In this document: in pieces, positions 35,825 to 44,290 of the stretch
Numbering within the stretch: the stretch's first letter is position 1
Layout of the letters: every line of letters begins with the position of its first letter
Notes under the pieces: generated by a model
The model's database searches: none
Told to the model about the DNA's origin: nothing
The model's input: the letters and a program-made list of their open reading frames with translations, nothing else
Position numbers and translations under genes: made by a program
NCBI GenBank assembly: GCA_045588245.1
Contig: JAZNDW010000012.1
Location: 107,701 to 171,700 of the forward strand
Length of the DNA: 64,000 nt
Direction: 5' to 3'
DNA from: DTU064 sp045588245
GTDB lineage: Bacteria > Bacillota > Clostridia > Oscillospirales > CAG-272

Positions 35825-35946
35825 CTTATGGTCCTTTTGTGTTTTTGAATATAGGTGTGCCTTACACTACAGTATATGCCGGCTGTGAATTTTGAGCATA
35901 AGAAAAAGCCGTATGCTAAGCGTAGAATTGCGAAAAATTTTTTCTA

Positions 35947-35977
35947 TAAAAAAGCCCTCTATACGAGGGCTTTTTTA
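35947..35977 (-). terminator. Rho-independent terminator after the GH106-like gene
   Basis: Stem AAAAAGCCCTC with its complement around a 5-base loop and T-run in both directions. Confidence 0.85.
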
Positions 35978-35989
35978 TGCAGCGGTTAT

Positions 35990-38900
35990 TCACTCATAGA
36001 AATATATCACGGGGCTTGTCAGCATACCCATTTCGTGAAGCTTATATTCATAGCACCAGGCGTCGCCGTTCGTGCGCCACTTGTCAGGTCCGTACCAATC
36101 GTTACCGTAGTCGGTGTCGTGAAGTGCGCCAAAACTGTTGTGACGCGTTCCGAGAAGCGTGACGGTAAGTTCATGCTCGCCCTCGCTAACCTCGCCGAGA
36201 TCGAGAGTATATGGCTCGTACGCAACGATGCGCGACTCACCGCCGTCAAAGGAAACCTTGACAGCAGCACCGCGGTAGTTGCCTATACGAATTACGGCGT
36301 TTGCACCGGGAGATGTGAAGCGCAGCTTATAATCAATGTTGCCGGAATAGAAGGGAAGTCCCGCTGTCGTTACAGAGCCGAATCCGAGCTTATCGGGAGC
36401 GGCTATGATCGTTTTCTTTGTACCTTCGATCTTAACGCCGAAGTTGCCGAGAATATAACACCACTCCGTTGCGGTTCTGTCACCAAGAGGCAACGTGAAC
36501 TCAAGCGTATTTTTGCCGACGTTTATCTTTGGAATTGGCAACGTCTTGATCGATCTGTCTGTGAAATATCCTACCGAAGAATTATCAACGGAGATGCCGT
36601 TCCATTTTATCTCTGCGGCATCTGGTGTTTCGGTTGCAAGGAGTGCTCTGTCATATTCGATCTCTGAAAGGACGGTATAAAGCAAGCGGATCTTATGCTC
36701 GCACGCCTTTTTCTCAATAGTCCACGGCTGTGCGGGACGGTGTATCCTGTTGCCCATACCTACGGATCTGCGAGCTTTATTGTCGGCGCGGAGTATCTCT
36801 TCTTCGTAATCGGAATAAGGTAGATCGTCAGCGGCAAATCTTGCAACGTCAAGGAGTAGTACGTTAGGCTCGGAAAGTTCAAAATCAACAGGATCACGAT
36901 AGTCGATACTATCAATAAACTTGCGCTTGTGGTTGTTATTATCGCTTTTTACGGTGCATTCTGTTGCGTCACGGTCAAGACGCAGAAGCAGAGAATCGTA
37001 TGCGAAAAGAGTCCGCTGTATAACAGTGCAGCCATTATTGTAGGTATACGGTATCCGCTCAATGTTGCCCGACAAAGTGTCATATAATACGGGTGTAAAC
37101 TCACCTTTGATTCTGATGCTGATGTGCTGCGGATGAGAAACGTTAAGACAGTTGTTCTTCTTTAAGTGGGCAAGGAAGAGCCAATCACATTCGTTATCGC
37201 GGCGAAGCGCGTAAATGAGGTTATCCGTGTCCGTTCCGTTTGCGTTTTTGATACTGATATTGCGTACGTCCGAGAGGGAATTGAGTACAGCGGTACGGGA
37301 GAAGGAAATGTGTTTGCCTTTTTCGTAAAGCGTTTTTGCGTCATCGTGAGGCACGGCGTTTATGTACTTTGGTGCGTCTCCAACGAAAATGAGTTTGCCG
37401 CCGCGGTCAGCGAAGCTTCCGAGAATATCCACGGTCGTGCGGCGAAGCGTTTCGCAAGCGGGAACGATAACGGCGTCGTACGTCATCTCACCGACAGTAA
37501 TGCCGTGTTCGCTTTCCTTATACTGTTCGGGAAGAGTAGATTCGCAGATATAGTCAAAATCAATAAGTCCCGACAACAGCCACGACGTAATATTGGAGAA
37601 ATTTTCTTCAAGCTGTGCTTTCGCATTTGCAGTCAGATCGTTCGGTCCAAAGTGGAGCCAATAGCTTTCAATCGGATGAACGACGGCAACCTTTACGACG
37701 GGTTTGCCTCGTGTGATCGCAGTATTCACGCGTGCAAAATGATCTTCGACGTAACCGTATTCACGGTACCACGGCGACTGATAGTTTATTGACGCAGGAT
37801 AGTCACGCTTCGCGTCACCCTGCATTGAAACCCAGGACAGATGCGGTACGCGAACAGTAACACCGAGCGCCGCCTGCCAGTCACCCTGGAATTTATGTCC
37901 TCGGAAATCAAAGTCCCAGTTAGTAACGCCGTAGAGCTCCGACGTCATGCCCTCGCGTCCGTACTGATGAACGGCGGACTGCGTCTGCTTTGCCGTCGTC
38001 AGCTCAACTCTGTCGCAGAGCATATCGATGCCGGGTAGCTGCATTTTTCGGTAGCAGCGCATAGCGTCGCCGACAGCGTGAGTCTGGCTTTCAAGCGTCG
38101 GTTCTTCCATTAAGTGACCTGTAAAATATATGCCGTTCTTGTCGCACCAATCGCCGCACAGATCGTTAAACCCTTTGGTGAACATCTCGGATATGTTATC
38201 GTGGAAATGGTAACGTGCCTCCGAAACGGCACCGTCACGAAGCTCAAAAATGATCTCGGGAAGCTTATCCGTTATATCGTAGCCATAGCGTTTCGAAAAC
38301 ACTTCGGGAAATTTAGGTGTCCACGGGAATGTAGCCTGTGAATTTCCGTCTATGCCGACGGAAAAGGGAAGCGGACGCTTTGATACGAACTGCGGTTCAT
38401 CGGTGAAGATCGCAGGGACCGCCTCACCGAAATCAGCACCAACGTGTTCTTTATATGCTTCGTAGGTGAGCTTTATGAACTCGCTTGCCGCATTGGGATT
38501 GAGAGTATCGATGTAATAAGAATTATTGAACCAGGCAGATGCTGTTACACAACGGCAGACGAAATACCAACGAACTGCTCCATCGGATATGGGGGCGTCA
38601 GGTGAGACTTTTACGTAGCTTGTCATCTCGCCGATAGCGTTACGAACGATATCGAAAGCTCCGAGCAGATACGAGGTGCCGTTTTTAATGGCAGTATCTT
38701 TGTCGAGGATTCCGTCAGGAAGTTCCGTTGACGCCGTCATATACCGCTGACGCAATTCAGGAGCATTACGTGTAATCAAACCGCCAGCAGAGCCTGACGG
38801 CCATCTGTCTTCGTCGTAAAGCCAAGCGAGCATATCGTTTTCTTTGGCTTTTTCTACGCAAGCGTCGATGAGACCTAAAAATTCGTCGGAAAGGTACGGC

Positions 38901-39094
38901 GTTGCCATACCCGTACGTGAGTGCATATGGAAACCGCCGAAGCCCATTTCACGTAAGCAGTCTATCTGACGCAAGAGTTCATCACGGTCAAGCTCGCAGT
39001 TCCAGCTCCAGAAAGGAGTACCTCTGTATTCGGATGTCGGCGAGCGGAAAAGCTCGTCGGAGAGGAAATGTTCTTTGTTCTTTTTGTAAAGCAT
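35990..39094 (-). CDS. Large GH106-like glycoside hydrolase
   Basis: Cytoplasmic protein of 1034 aa. It opens with EYRGTPFWSWNCELDRDELLRQ and GGFHMHSRTGM, then YDEDRWPSG and FTDEPQF, a layout typical of the (beta/alpha)8 enzymes that Pfam groups with GH106 alpha-L-rhamnosidases. C-terminal beta-sandwich domains follow. ATG at 39094 was chosen: GGAG lies 6 bases upstream. A longer frame from 39196 would add a hydrophobic 30-residue lead but has no ribosome site. With the PL11 lyase elsewhere in the window it may process rhamnose-containing pectic oligosaccharides; substrate and family membership are inferred. Confidence 0.7.
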   Translation of the reverse strand: MLYKKNKEHFLSDELFRSPTSEYRGTPFWSWNCELDRDELLRQIDCLREMGFGGFHMHSRTGMATPYLSDEFLGLIDACVEKAKENDMLAWLYDEDRWPSGSAGGLITRNAPELRQRYMTASTELPDGILDKDTAIKNGTSYLLGAFDIVRNAIGEMTSYVKVSPDAPISDGAVRWYFVCRCVTASAWFNNSYYIDTLNPNAASEFIKLTYEAYKEHVGADFGEAVPAIFTDEPQFVSKRPLPFSVGIDGNSQATFPWTPKFPEVFSKRYGYDITDKLPEIIFELRDGAVSEARYHFHDNISEMFTKGFNDLCGDWCDKNGIYFTGHLMEEPTLESQTHAVGDAMRCYRKMQLPGIDMLCDRVELTTAKQTQSAVHQYGREGMTSELYGVTNWDFDFRGHKFQGDWQAALGVTVRVPHLSWVSMQGDAKRDYPASINYQSPWYREYGYVEDHFARVNTAITRGKPVVKVAVVHPIESYWLHFGPNDLTANAKAQLEENFSNITSWLLSGLIDFDYICESTLPEQYKESEHGITVGEMTYDAVIVPACETLRRTTVDILGSFADRGGKLIFVGDAPKYINAVPHDDAKTLYEKGKHISFSRTAVLNSLSDVRNISIKNANGTDTDNLIYALRRDNECDWLFLAHLKKNNCLNVSHPQHISIRIKGEFTPVLYDTLSGNIERIPYTYNNGCTVIQRTLFAYDSLLLRLDRDATECTVKSDNNNHKRKFIDSIDYRDPVDFELSEPNVLLLDVARFAADDLPYSDYEEEILRADNKARRSVGMGNRIHRPAQPWTIEKKACEHKIRLLYTVLSEIEYDRALLATETPDAAEIKWNGISVDNSSVGYFTDRSIKTLPIPKINVGKNTLEFTLPLGDRTATEWCYILGNFGVKIEGTKKTIIAAPDKLGFGSVTTAGLPFYSGNIDYKLRFTSPGANAVIRIGNYRGAAVKVSFDGGESRIVAYEPYTLDLGEVSEGEHELTVTLLGTRHNSFGALHDTDYGNDWYGPDKWRTNGDAWCYEYKLHEMGMLTSPVIYFYE

Positions 39095-39109
39095 AATAAT
39101 CTCCATTCC

Positions 39110-39124
39110 GCCGCCGATGGCGGC
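39110..39124 (-). promoter_or_regulatory. GC-rich hairpin just upstream of the GH106-like ribosome site
   Basis: GCCGCC-GAT-GGCGGC, 6 bp with a 3-base loop, ending 5 bases from the GGAG site in the mRNA. It may affect translation. Confidence 0.35.
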
Positions 39125-39253
39125 AAAAATAAATATCGAAATCCTCGTAACCGTGCTTATTGCAAGGATTATTAGCGTGAAACAACGAACTATCATTATA
39201 GTGCGATTATACTTTCACACTAATTTCTCCTATTGTAAGAGTGCTCTATTTCT

Positions 39254-39281
39254 ATTATATCAGTCAAAGAATTATAGTCAA
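39254..39281 (-). promoter_or_regulatory. Promoter of the GH106-like gene
   Basis: On the minus strand TTGACT (39281-39276), 16-base spacer, TATAAT (39259-39254), leaving a leader of about 150 bases. Confidence 0.65.
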
Positions 39282-39335
39282 CCGTTATTTATTTTGTTAT
39301 GAACAATTATTTCTGAAAATTCTTTTATTCAAGTA

Positions 39336-39364
39336 TTGACATTCGAAAAATATTGTGATATTAT
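39336..39364 (+). promoter_or_regulatory. tRNA operon promoter
   Basis: TTGACA (39336-39341), 17-base spacer, TATTAT (39359-39364), about 28 bases before the first tRNA. Confidence 0.85.
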
Positions 39365-39391
39365 ATTTGAGCGTCAAAAAACAACGCTTTT

Positions 39392-39463
39392 GCGGGTGTA
39401 GTACAATGGTCAGTACGCCAGCCTTCCAAGCTGGATACGTGGGTTCGATTCCCATCACCCGCT
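39392..39463 (+). tRNA. tRNA-Gly (TCC)
   Basis: 72 bases. Acceptor arms GCGGGTG/CACCCGC, anticodon stem CCAGC/GCTGG around loop CTTCCAA (anticodon TCC), T-arm GTGGGTTCGATTCCCAT, discriminator T. CCA is not encoded. Confidence 0.96.
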
Positions 39464-39474
39464 TTTTACAAAAT

Positions 39475-39548
39475 GTACCTGTAGCTCAGCAGGATAGAGC
39501 AACTGCCTTCTAAGCAGTAGGTCGCGGGTTCGAGTCCCTCCAGGTACG
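39475..39548 (+). tRNA. tRNA-Arg (TCT)
   Basis: 74 bases. Acceptor arms GTACCTG/CAGGTAC, anticodon stem ACTGC/GCAGT around CTTCTAA (anticodon TCT), T-arm GCGGGTTCGAGTCCCTC, discriminator G. Confidence 0.96.
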
Positions 39549-39560
39549 TCATATCTATTC

Positions 39561-39636
39561 GGTGGGTGTAGCTCAGTTGGTTAGAGCGTCAGGTTGTGGC
39601 CCTGAAGGCCGTGGGTTCGAATCCCATCATTCACCC
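39561..39636 (+). tRNA. tRNA-His (GTG)
   Basis: 76 bases including the extra 5' G (G-1), which pairs with C; anticodon stem TCAGG/CCTGA around TTGTGGC (anticodon GTG). The acceptor stem has two G-T wobble pairs. Discriminator C, as expected for tRNA-His. Confidence 0.95.
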
Positions 39637-39640
39637 TAAA

Positions 39641-39677
39641 ACAAAAAGGAGAGCGAAGCTCTCCTTTTTGTTTTTTC
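39641..39677. terminator. Bidirectional terminator
   Basis: A 14-bp stem ACAAAAAGGAGAGC, GAA loop and complement, between the tRNA genes and the convergent rRNA methyltransferase gene. Confidence 0.88.
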
Positions 39678-39678
39678 T

Positions 39679-40443
39679 TTATTTTTTGTTTTGTCTGTAT
39701 ACCTCAAAGCCGAGGATTGCCGCAGACGATTGCGCCGAAAGCGACGCAGTAAAATCGCGTCCGTAATCGATTCTGATAATTTCATCAGCCATGTGCATCA
39801 CGGTTTTTGAAATGCCGCGGTGTTCGCCTCCGATCAAAAGAAAAACGGGGTGCTTTAAGTTTGCATCATACATGGACGTGGAATTTTCCTTAGCTGAGCA
39901 TATAATCTTATAGCCGCGTTTCTTGAATATATCCACTGCTACTGGAGTATCGGAAACGAACATATCGGCGATCTCCGTCGTACCTGCGGATGACCGACAT
40001 ACAATCCCTGCTGATGCCATCCAATTACGCGGCGGCAGAACGATTCCGTCTACGCCTGCGGCGTAGAGTGATCGCACGGCAGTACCGAAATTGTAGGGAT
40101 CCTCAATTCCGTCAAGCATAACGTAAAAACCGTTATCTTTAATTGCCTGCGCTGTGAGTTGAGGCAATATCCGCTCCTCACAAACAGCAACAAATCCGCC
40201 GTGAGTCGTTCCGAGCGTCAGCTCGGATATTTTGTCGGACGTGCTTTCTATCAGCGTAAAACCGTGTTTTTTTGCCATTCTCGAAAGCCACGCGATCTCT
40301 TTTTTATGTTTGTCAATACGAGATTCATCGTAGTATATCTCGGATATTTTTCGCGATGAAATACCTGCGTCACGAGATGCGATCACCGCGCGGATAGAAG
40401 TTAAGCCTTCGAATATATTTGAGGGAAGATATTTATCATTCAT
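39679..40443 (-). CDS. SpoU/TrmH-family RNA 2'-O-methyltransferase (RlmB-like)
   Basis: RNA methyltransferase of 254 aa. An N-terminal substrate-binding domain (residues 1-95) precedes the knotted SPOUT domain with motif 1 GIEDPYNFGTAVRSL, motif 2 LLIGGEHRGIS and motif 3 SLSAQSSAAIL. It would methylate a ribose in 23S rRNA or tRNA; the exact nucleotide cannot be read. It has its own promoter and shares a terminator with the tRNA operon. Confidence 0.92.
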   Translation of the reverse strand: MNDKYLPSNIFEGLTSIRAVIASRDAGISSRKISEIYYDESRIDKHKKEIAWLSRMAKKHGFTLIESTSDKISELTLGTTHGGFVAVCEERILPQLTAQAIKDNGFYVMLDGIEDPYNFGTAVRSLYAAGVDGIVLPPRNWMASAGIVCRSSAGTTEIADMFVSDTPVAVDIFKKRGYKIICSAKENSTSMYDANLKHPVFLLIGGEHRGISKTVMHMADEIIRIDYGRDFTASLSAQSSAAILGFEVYRQNKK

Positions 40444-40475
40444 CAGTAAGTACCTATAAACATATTGTGATTTGA

Positions 40476-40504
40476 ATTATAATATAAAAGCGTGACGGTG
40501 TCAA
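40476..40504 (-). promoter_or_regulatory. Sigma-A promoter of the SpoU-type methyltransferase gene
   Basis: On the minus strand TTGACA (40504-40499), 17-base spacer, TATAAT (40481-40476). Confidence 0.82.
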
Positions 40505-40572
40505 CCTTGATGAATGTCAAAAAATAACCTGTGATTTTTTTATGTATATTATTCACAAAAATTTTCATTAAT

Positions 40573-40590
40573 GTAAAGAAGATTCTTTAC
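40573..40590. promoter_or_regulatory. Inverted repeat upstream of the dehydrogenase-Hdr operon
   Basis: Perfect GTAAAGAA-GA-TTCTTTAC in the 275-base region before 40719. It is a candidate operator; it does not match the Rex consensus. Confidence 0.45.
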
Positions 40591-40618
40591 GTTGAAACGC
40601 AAAAAACACATTATAATG

Positions 40619-40648
40619 TTGAAAAAAATCGGAATATTATGATAAAAT
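40619..40648 (+). promoter_or_regulatory. Possible promoter of the dehydrogenase-Hdr operon
   Basis: TTGAAA (40619-40624), 18-base spacer, TAAAAT (40643-40648), about 28 bases after the inverted repeat. Confidence 0.4.
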
Positions 40649-40718
40649 GAGTTATAAGCATTACATTGTTAATATGCCGGTAAGATTTCATTAGACAATC
40701 ATTAAACAAGGAGCTAAT

Positions 40719-41660
40719 ATGAATAAAATTACAATTATCGGAACAGGCAGCGTCGGTTCAACGATCGCTTATACTTTGGCTATCAACGGTACCGCATCTG
40801 AAATAGTCATGATCGATATAAACGATGAAAAAGCACTTGGAGAGTCTTTGGATATCCGTCAGGGAACTCCTTTCAGCAATCCGTGTACCGTTTATGCAGG
40901 AAAATACGAGGATACAAAAGGCTCCAACATAGTCATCATTTGTTCCGGTGTTGCGCGAAAAGCAAACCAGTCACGGCTTGACCTTGCTCAGACAAATATT
41001 GATATTCTCAAATCCGTAGCAGGTCAGATCACAAAATACGCACCCGACGCAATTTATGTCATCGTAAGCAACCCCGTTGATATTCTTACATACGCGTTTC
41101 ATAAATATGCGGATATTCCCGAAGCACATATCATTGGTTCGGGCACTATCCTTGATACGTCGCGCCTTCGCTCGAGAGTTTCCGAATATTACAAAATCAA
41201 TCAGAAAAACGTACACGCATACGTTCTCGGTGAGCATGGCGATTCCTCATTTATTCCGTGGTCTTTAGCTAATATTTCAAACGTGCCGATAGACAAATAT
41301 CCCGAATCAGTTAAAAACGAAGTCAAGTATCCGCCTTTTTTCAAAAATGATGTGGAAGAATACGTTCGTAAGTCGGGCGCACGCGTGATTCAGAGTAAGG
41401 GAGCGACTTTTTACGCAGTATCAATGTCAGTTGCATACATTTGCAAATCTCTTCTCAGCGGTATCGATACTACTATGACCGTATCAACTATGCTTCACGG
41501 TGAATACGGCATCGATGACGTCTGCCTGAGCTTACTCAATATTGTCGGCAAAAGCGGAGCGCACAGCAAGATACTATTACCGCTTAACGAGGACGAGATA
41601 GCATCACTCCGTCACAGCGCAGACAACCTTAAGGCTGTTATCAAAGCTGTTAAGATATAA
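40719..41660 (+). CDS. Lactate/malate dehydrogenase family protein, possibly malate dehydrogenase
   Basis: NAD-dependent 2-hydroxyacid dehydrogenase (313 aa). Rossmann start IIGTGSVGSTIAY, Arg171-type GSGTILDTSRLR, catalytic His in GEHGDSSF. Overall it looks like L-lactate dehydrogenase, and the MTVS segment keeps the Thr246 of LDHs. In the specificity loop, however, it reads GVARKANQSRLDL: the Gln102 of LDHs is replaced by Arg (residue 80), the residue that selects oxaloacetate/malate in malate dehydrogenases. As fumarase follows 35 bp later, malate dehydrogenase activity fits the operon better; LDH remains possible. Ribosome site AAGGAG precedes the ATG. Confidence 0.85.
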   Translation: MNKITIIGTGSVGSTIAYTLAINGTASEIVMIDINDEKALGESLDIRQGTPFSNPCTVYAGKYEDTKGSNIVIICSGVARKANQSRLDLAQTNIDILKSVAGQITKYAPDAIYVIVSNPVDILTYAFHKYADIPEAHIIGSGTILDTSRLRSRVSEYYKINQKNVHAYVLGEHGDSSFIPWSLANISNVPIDKYPESVKNEVKYPPFFKNDVEEYVRKSGARVIQSKGATFYAVSMSVAYICKSLLSGIDTTMTVSTMLHGEYGIDDVCLSLLNIVGKSGAHSKILLPLNEDEIASLRHSADNLKAVIKAVKI

Positions 41661-41695
41661 GATTTTTCGAATATCAAATCAGAAAGGATAAAACT

Positions 41696-43072
41696 ATGCA
41701 ATACCGTATCGAACACGACTCTATGGGTGAAATAAAGGTCCCCGCTGACCGCCTTTGGGCTGCACAAACACAAAGAAGCCTTCAAAATTTTAAGATCGGT
41801 GCCGGCATAGAAACGATGCCCGCTGAGATCATACACGCTTTTGGAATACTCAAAAAAGCGTCAGCTGTCACAAATAATATACTTCGCCCGAAAAAAATGA
41901 CTGATGAAAAGCTCGAAGCTATAAAAGCCGCCTGCGATGAAGTAATCTCGGGCAAGCTCAACGATCATTTCCCGCTCGTTGTGTGGCAGACGGGTTCGGG
42001 AACACAGTCCAACATGAATGCAAACGAGGTTATTGCTAACAGAGCTAATCAGATACTAGGTGAAAAGCTCTTGCATCCAAACGACGACGTAAATATGAGC
42101 CAGTCATCAAATGATACTTTCCCGACTGCGATGCATATTGCTGCGGTACTCAGCATTGAGGATAAGCTTCTACCTGCAGTAAATGAGCTGATCGATACGT
42201 TTATTCGTCTTGAAGCCGAAAACGAGGGAATCGTCAAGAGCGGCCGTACTCATCTTCAGGATGCAACTCCTATCAAGTTCAGCCAGGAAATCAGCGGCTG
42301 GCGCTCTAGTCTCGAGCGTGATGTTGAGCTGCTTCGCATTGCGCTTTCACCTCTTTACGAGCTTGCTCTCGGCGGCACCGCAGTCGGCACGGGGCTCAAC
42401 GCTCCTCTTGGCTTTTCCGAAACAGTAGCTACCGAAGTCGGCAACATCACGGGTAAGCCTTTCCGCACAGCCGAAAACAAGTTCCACGCCCTCACATCAA
42501 AAGACGAGCTTGTCTTCGCGCACGGTGCTATTAAAGCGCTTGCATGCGACATGATGAAGATCGCCAACGATATTCGTTGGCTTGCATCGGGTCCGCGCGA
42601 CGGTCTTGGTGAGATATTCATTCCCGAAAATGAGCCGGGCTCATCTATTATGCCGGGTAAGGTCAATCCCACGCAGTGCGAGGCTGTAACGATGGTCGCA
42701 GTTCAGGTAATGGGAAACGATGTTGCGATCGGTATCGCCGCGTCGCAGGGAAATTTTGAGCTGAACGTTTTTATGCCCGTTTGCATTTATAATTTCCTTC
42801 AGTCAGCACGTCTGCTTGCGGAAGCTATCAGTTCATTCAATAAAAACTGTGCCGTCGGCATCGTTGCTAACAAGGAAAAGATGCATCACAATCTTTATAA
42901 TTCCTTGATGCTCGTTACGGCACTTAACCCCTATATAGGTTATGAAAATGCCGCTAAAACTGCAAAAAAAGCATATAAAGACAATATATCCCTGAAACAA
43001 GCGTGCGTTGAACTCGGATTCCTCACTTCGGAACGCTTCGACGAAGTGTTCCGTCCAGAGGAAATGGTCTGA
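41696..43072 (+). CDS. fumC: Class II fumarate hydratase
   Basis: Iron-independent fumarase (458 aa) interconverting malate and fumarate. It shows QTGSGTQSNMNANEV, the SQSSNDTFPTAMHIA substrate segment, GRTHLQDATPI and the family signature GSSIMPGKVNP with the catalytic Ser. Length is normal. An AGAAAGGA-type ribosome site lies before the ATG. It sits between the dehydrogenase and the hdr genes, which suggests that the reductive branch of the TCA cycle is encoded here. Confidence 0.97.
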   Translation: MQYRIEHDSMGEIKVPADRLWAAQTQRSLQNFKIGAGIETMPAEIIHAFGILKKASAVTNNILRPKKMTDEKLEAIKAACDEVISGKLNDHFPLVVWQTGSGTQSNMNANEVIANRANQILGEKLLHPNDDVNMSQSSNDTFPTAMHIAAVLSIEDKLLPAVNELIDTFIRLEAENEGIVKSGRTHLQDATPIKFSQEISGWRSSLERDVELLRIALSPLYELALGGTAVGTGLNAPLGFSETVATEVGNITGKPFRTAENKFHALTSKDELVFAHGAIKALACDMMKIANDIRWLASGPRDGLGEIFIPENEPGSSIMPGKVNPTQCEAVTMVAVQVMGNDVAIGIAASQGNFELNVFMPVCIYNFLQSARLLAEAISSFNKNCAVGIVANKEKMHHNLYNSLMLVTALNPYIGYENAAKTAKKAYKDNISLKQACVELGFLTSERFDEVFRPEEMV

Positions 43073-43101
43073 TCATATAAAGTGAAAGTACGGTGTTTTA
43101 T

Positions 43102-43896
43102 ATGAACTTAAGTTATTTTCCCGGCTGTACCCTCAAAAATAAAGCTAAAGAGCTTGACGAGTGTGCTCGCAAAGCGGCTAAGGCTTTTGGTGTGACTTTA
43201 GAGGAGATCGAAGATTGGCAGTGCTGCGGAGGTGTGTTCACATCGTCAAAAGATGAAGTCGCAACAAAGCTTTCCTCCATTCGTCTGCTCAAAGCCGCAA
43301 ATGAAAAAAATCAGCCTTTAGTGACCGTTTGTTCTGCTTGCCATAATGTAGTCAAGCAGACCAATCACGCTATGTTGAGCGATAAAGAATTTGCCGATAA
43401 GGTGAAACGCTACATGGGCAAGGATGGTACGTATAACGGCGGTACTGTCGTTTATCACTATCTTGAGATGCTTCGGGACGTCGTTGGTTATGATGTACTG
43501 AAAGAAAAGGTCGTAAATCCGCTGAAAGGCAAGAAGATTGCGGCATATTACGGATGCTTGCTCCTCCGTCCGAGCTCCGTTATGAAAATGGATGATCCTG
43601 AGAATCCGACGATCATGGAAGATTTGATCAGAACATTGGGCGCAACTCCCGTCGTTTATGCCAACCGTAACGAATGCTGCGGCGGCTACGTAGTCATGGA
43701 AAGTCCCACGCTTGCAGAAAAAAAGAGTCATGACGTTATCAATAATGCAAAGATGGCAGGCGCAGATATGATAATCACCGCTTGTCCGCTTTGCCGCTAT
43801 AACCTTATGAAATCAAATTGTGATATTCCCGTGGTTTATTTCACAGAGCTCCTTGCCGAAGCTCTCGGTGTAAAGGGGGACGGTCAAGATGTATAA
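43102..43896 (+). CDS. hdrB: HdrB-like heterodisulfide reductase subunit
   Basis: CCG-domain protein (264 aa). Two CCG motifs are visible: QCCGGVF with VCSACHN, and ECCGGYV with ACPLCRYN. In HdrB these cysteines bind two non-cubane iron-sulfur clusters that reduce a disulfide. ATG at 43102 has GGTG 6 bases upstream and was chosen over a GTG at 43093. It overlaps hdrC by 8 bp. The natural disulfide partner in a non-methanogen is unknown. Confidence 0.9.
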   Translation: MNLSYFPGCTLKNKAKELDECARKAAKAFGVTLEEIEDWQCCGGVFTSSKDEVATKLSSIRLLKAANEKNQPLVTVCSACHNVVKQTNHAMLSDKEFADKVKRYMGKDGTYNGGTVVYHYLEMLRDVVGYDVLKEKVVNPLKGKKIAAYYGCLLLRPSSVMKMDDPENPTIMEDLIRTLGATPVVYANRNECCGGYVVMESPTLAEKKSHDVINNAKMAGADMIITACPLCRYNLMKSNCDIPVVYFTELLAEALGVKGDGQDV

Positions 43897-44275
43897 GACC
43901 GATCTTAGGGAAGAATTGATCCGTATCAGCGGTACCGATCCGAAAAAATGTATGCGTTGCGGCAAATGTACCGCAACCTGTCCTGCTTACGATGAGATGG
44001 AGTTTCATCCGCATCAGTTTGTCAGCATGATAAAAGACGGTGATATCGAACCCCTTTTGAAATCCGAGTCGCTATACCGGTGTCTGTCGTGTTTTGCATG
44101 CGTTGAAAGATGTCCGAGAGGGGTTGAGCCTGTTAAGCTTATTGAGGCTGTACGCATTACTGTCATACATCAAAAGGGACAAAACAGAATGAAACCCGAC
44201 GACGTTCCGTCGAAACTTGACGACGATATTCCTCAGCAGGCACTCGTGAGTGCGTTCAGAAAATATACAAAATAA
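43889..44275 (+). CDS. hdrC: HdrC-like iron-sulfur subunit
   Basis: A 128-aa protein with two 4Fe-4S motifs: CMRCGKCTATCP (near residue 18) and CLSCFACVERCP (near 58). In Hdr complexes HdrC passes electrons from HdrA to HdrB. The length is typical for the short HdrC of bacteria. It starts inside the end of hdrB, so the two are co-translated. Confidence 0.9.
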   Translation: MYKTDLREELIRISGTDPKKCMRCGKCTATCPAYDEMEFHPHQFVSMIKDGDIEPLLKSESLYRCLSCFACVERCPRGVEPVKLIEAVRITVIHQKGQNRMKPDDVPSKLDDDIPQQALVSAFRKYTK

Positions 44276-44290
44276 GAAGGGAAAGACAAG

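Noticed and set aside
35855..36667. Plus-strand open frame of 270 codons across the end of the GH106-like gene
   Set aside because: It reads through the terminator hairpin at 35947-35977 and is antisense to conserved enzyme sequence.
40513..40562. Possible Rex site ahead of the dehydrogenase-Hdr operon
   Set aside because: TGTGA and TTCACAA half-sites exist but their spacing is much wider than the Rex consensus.
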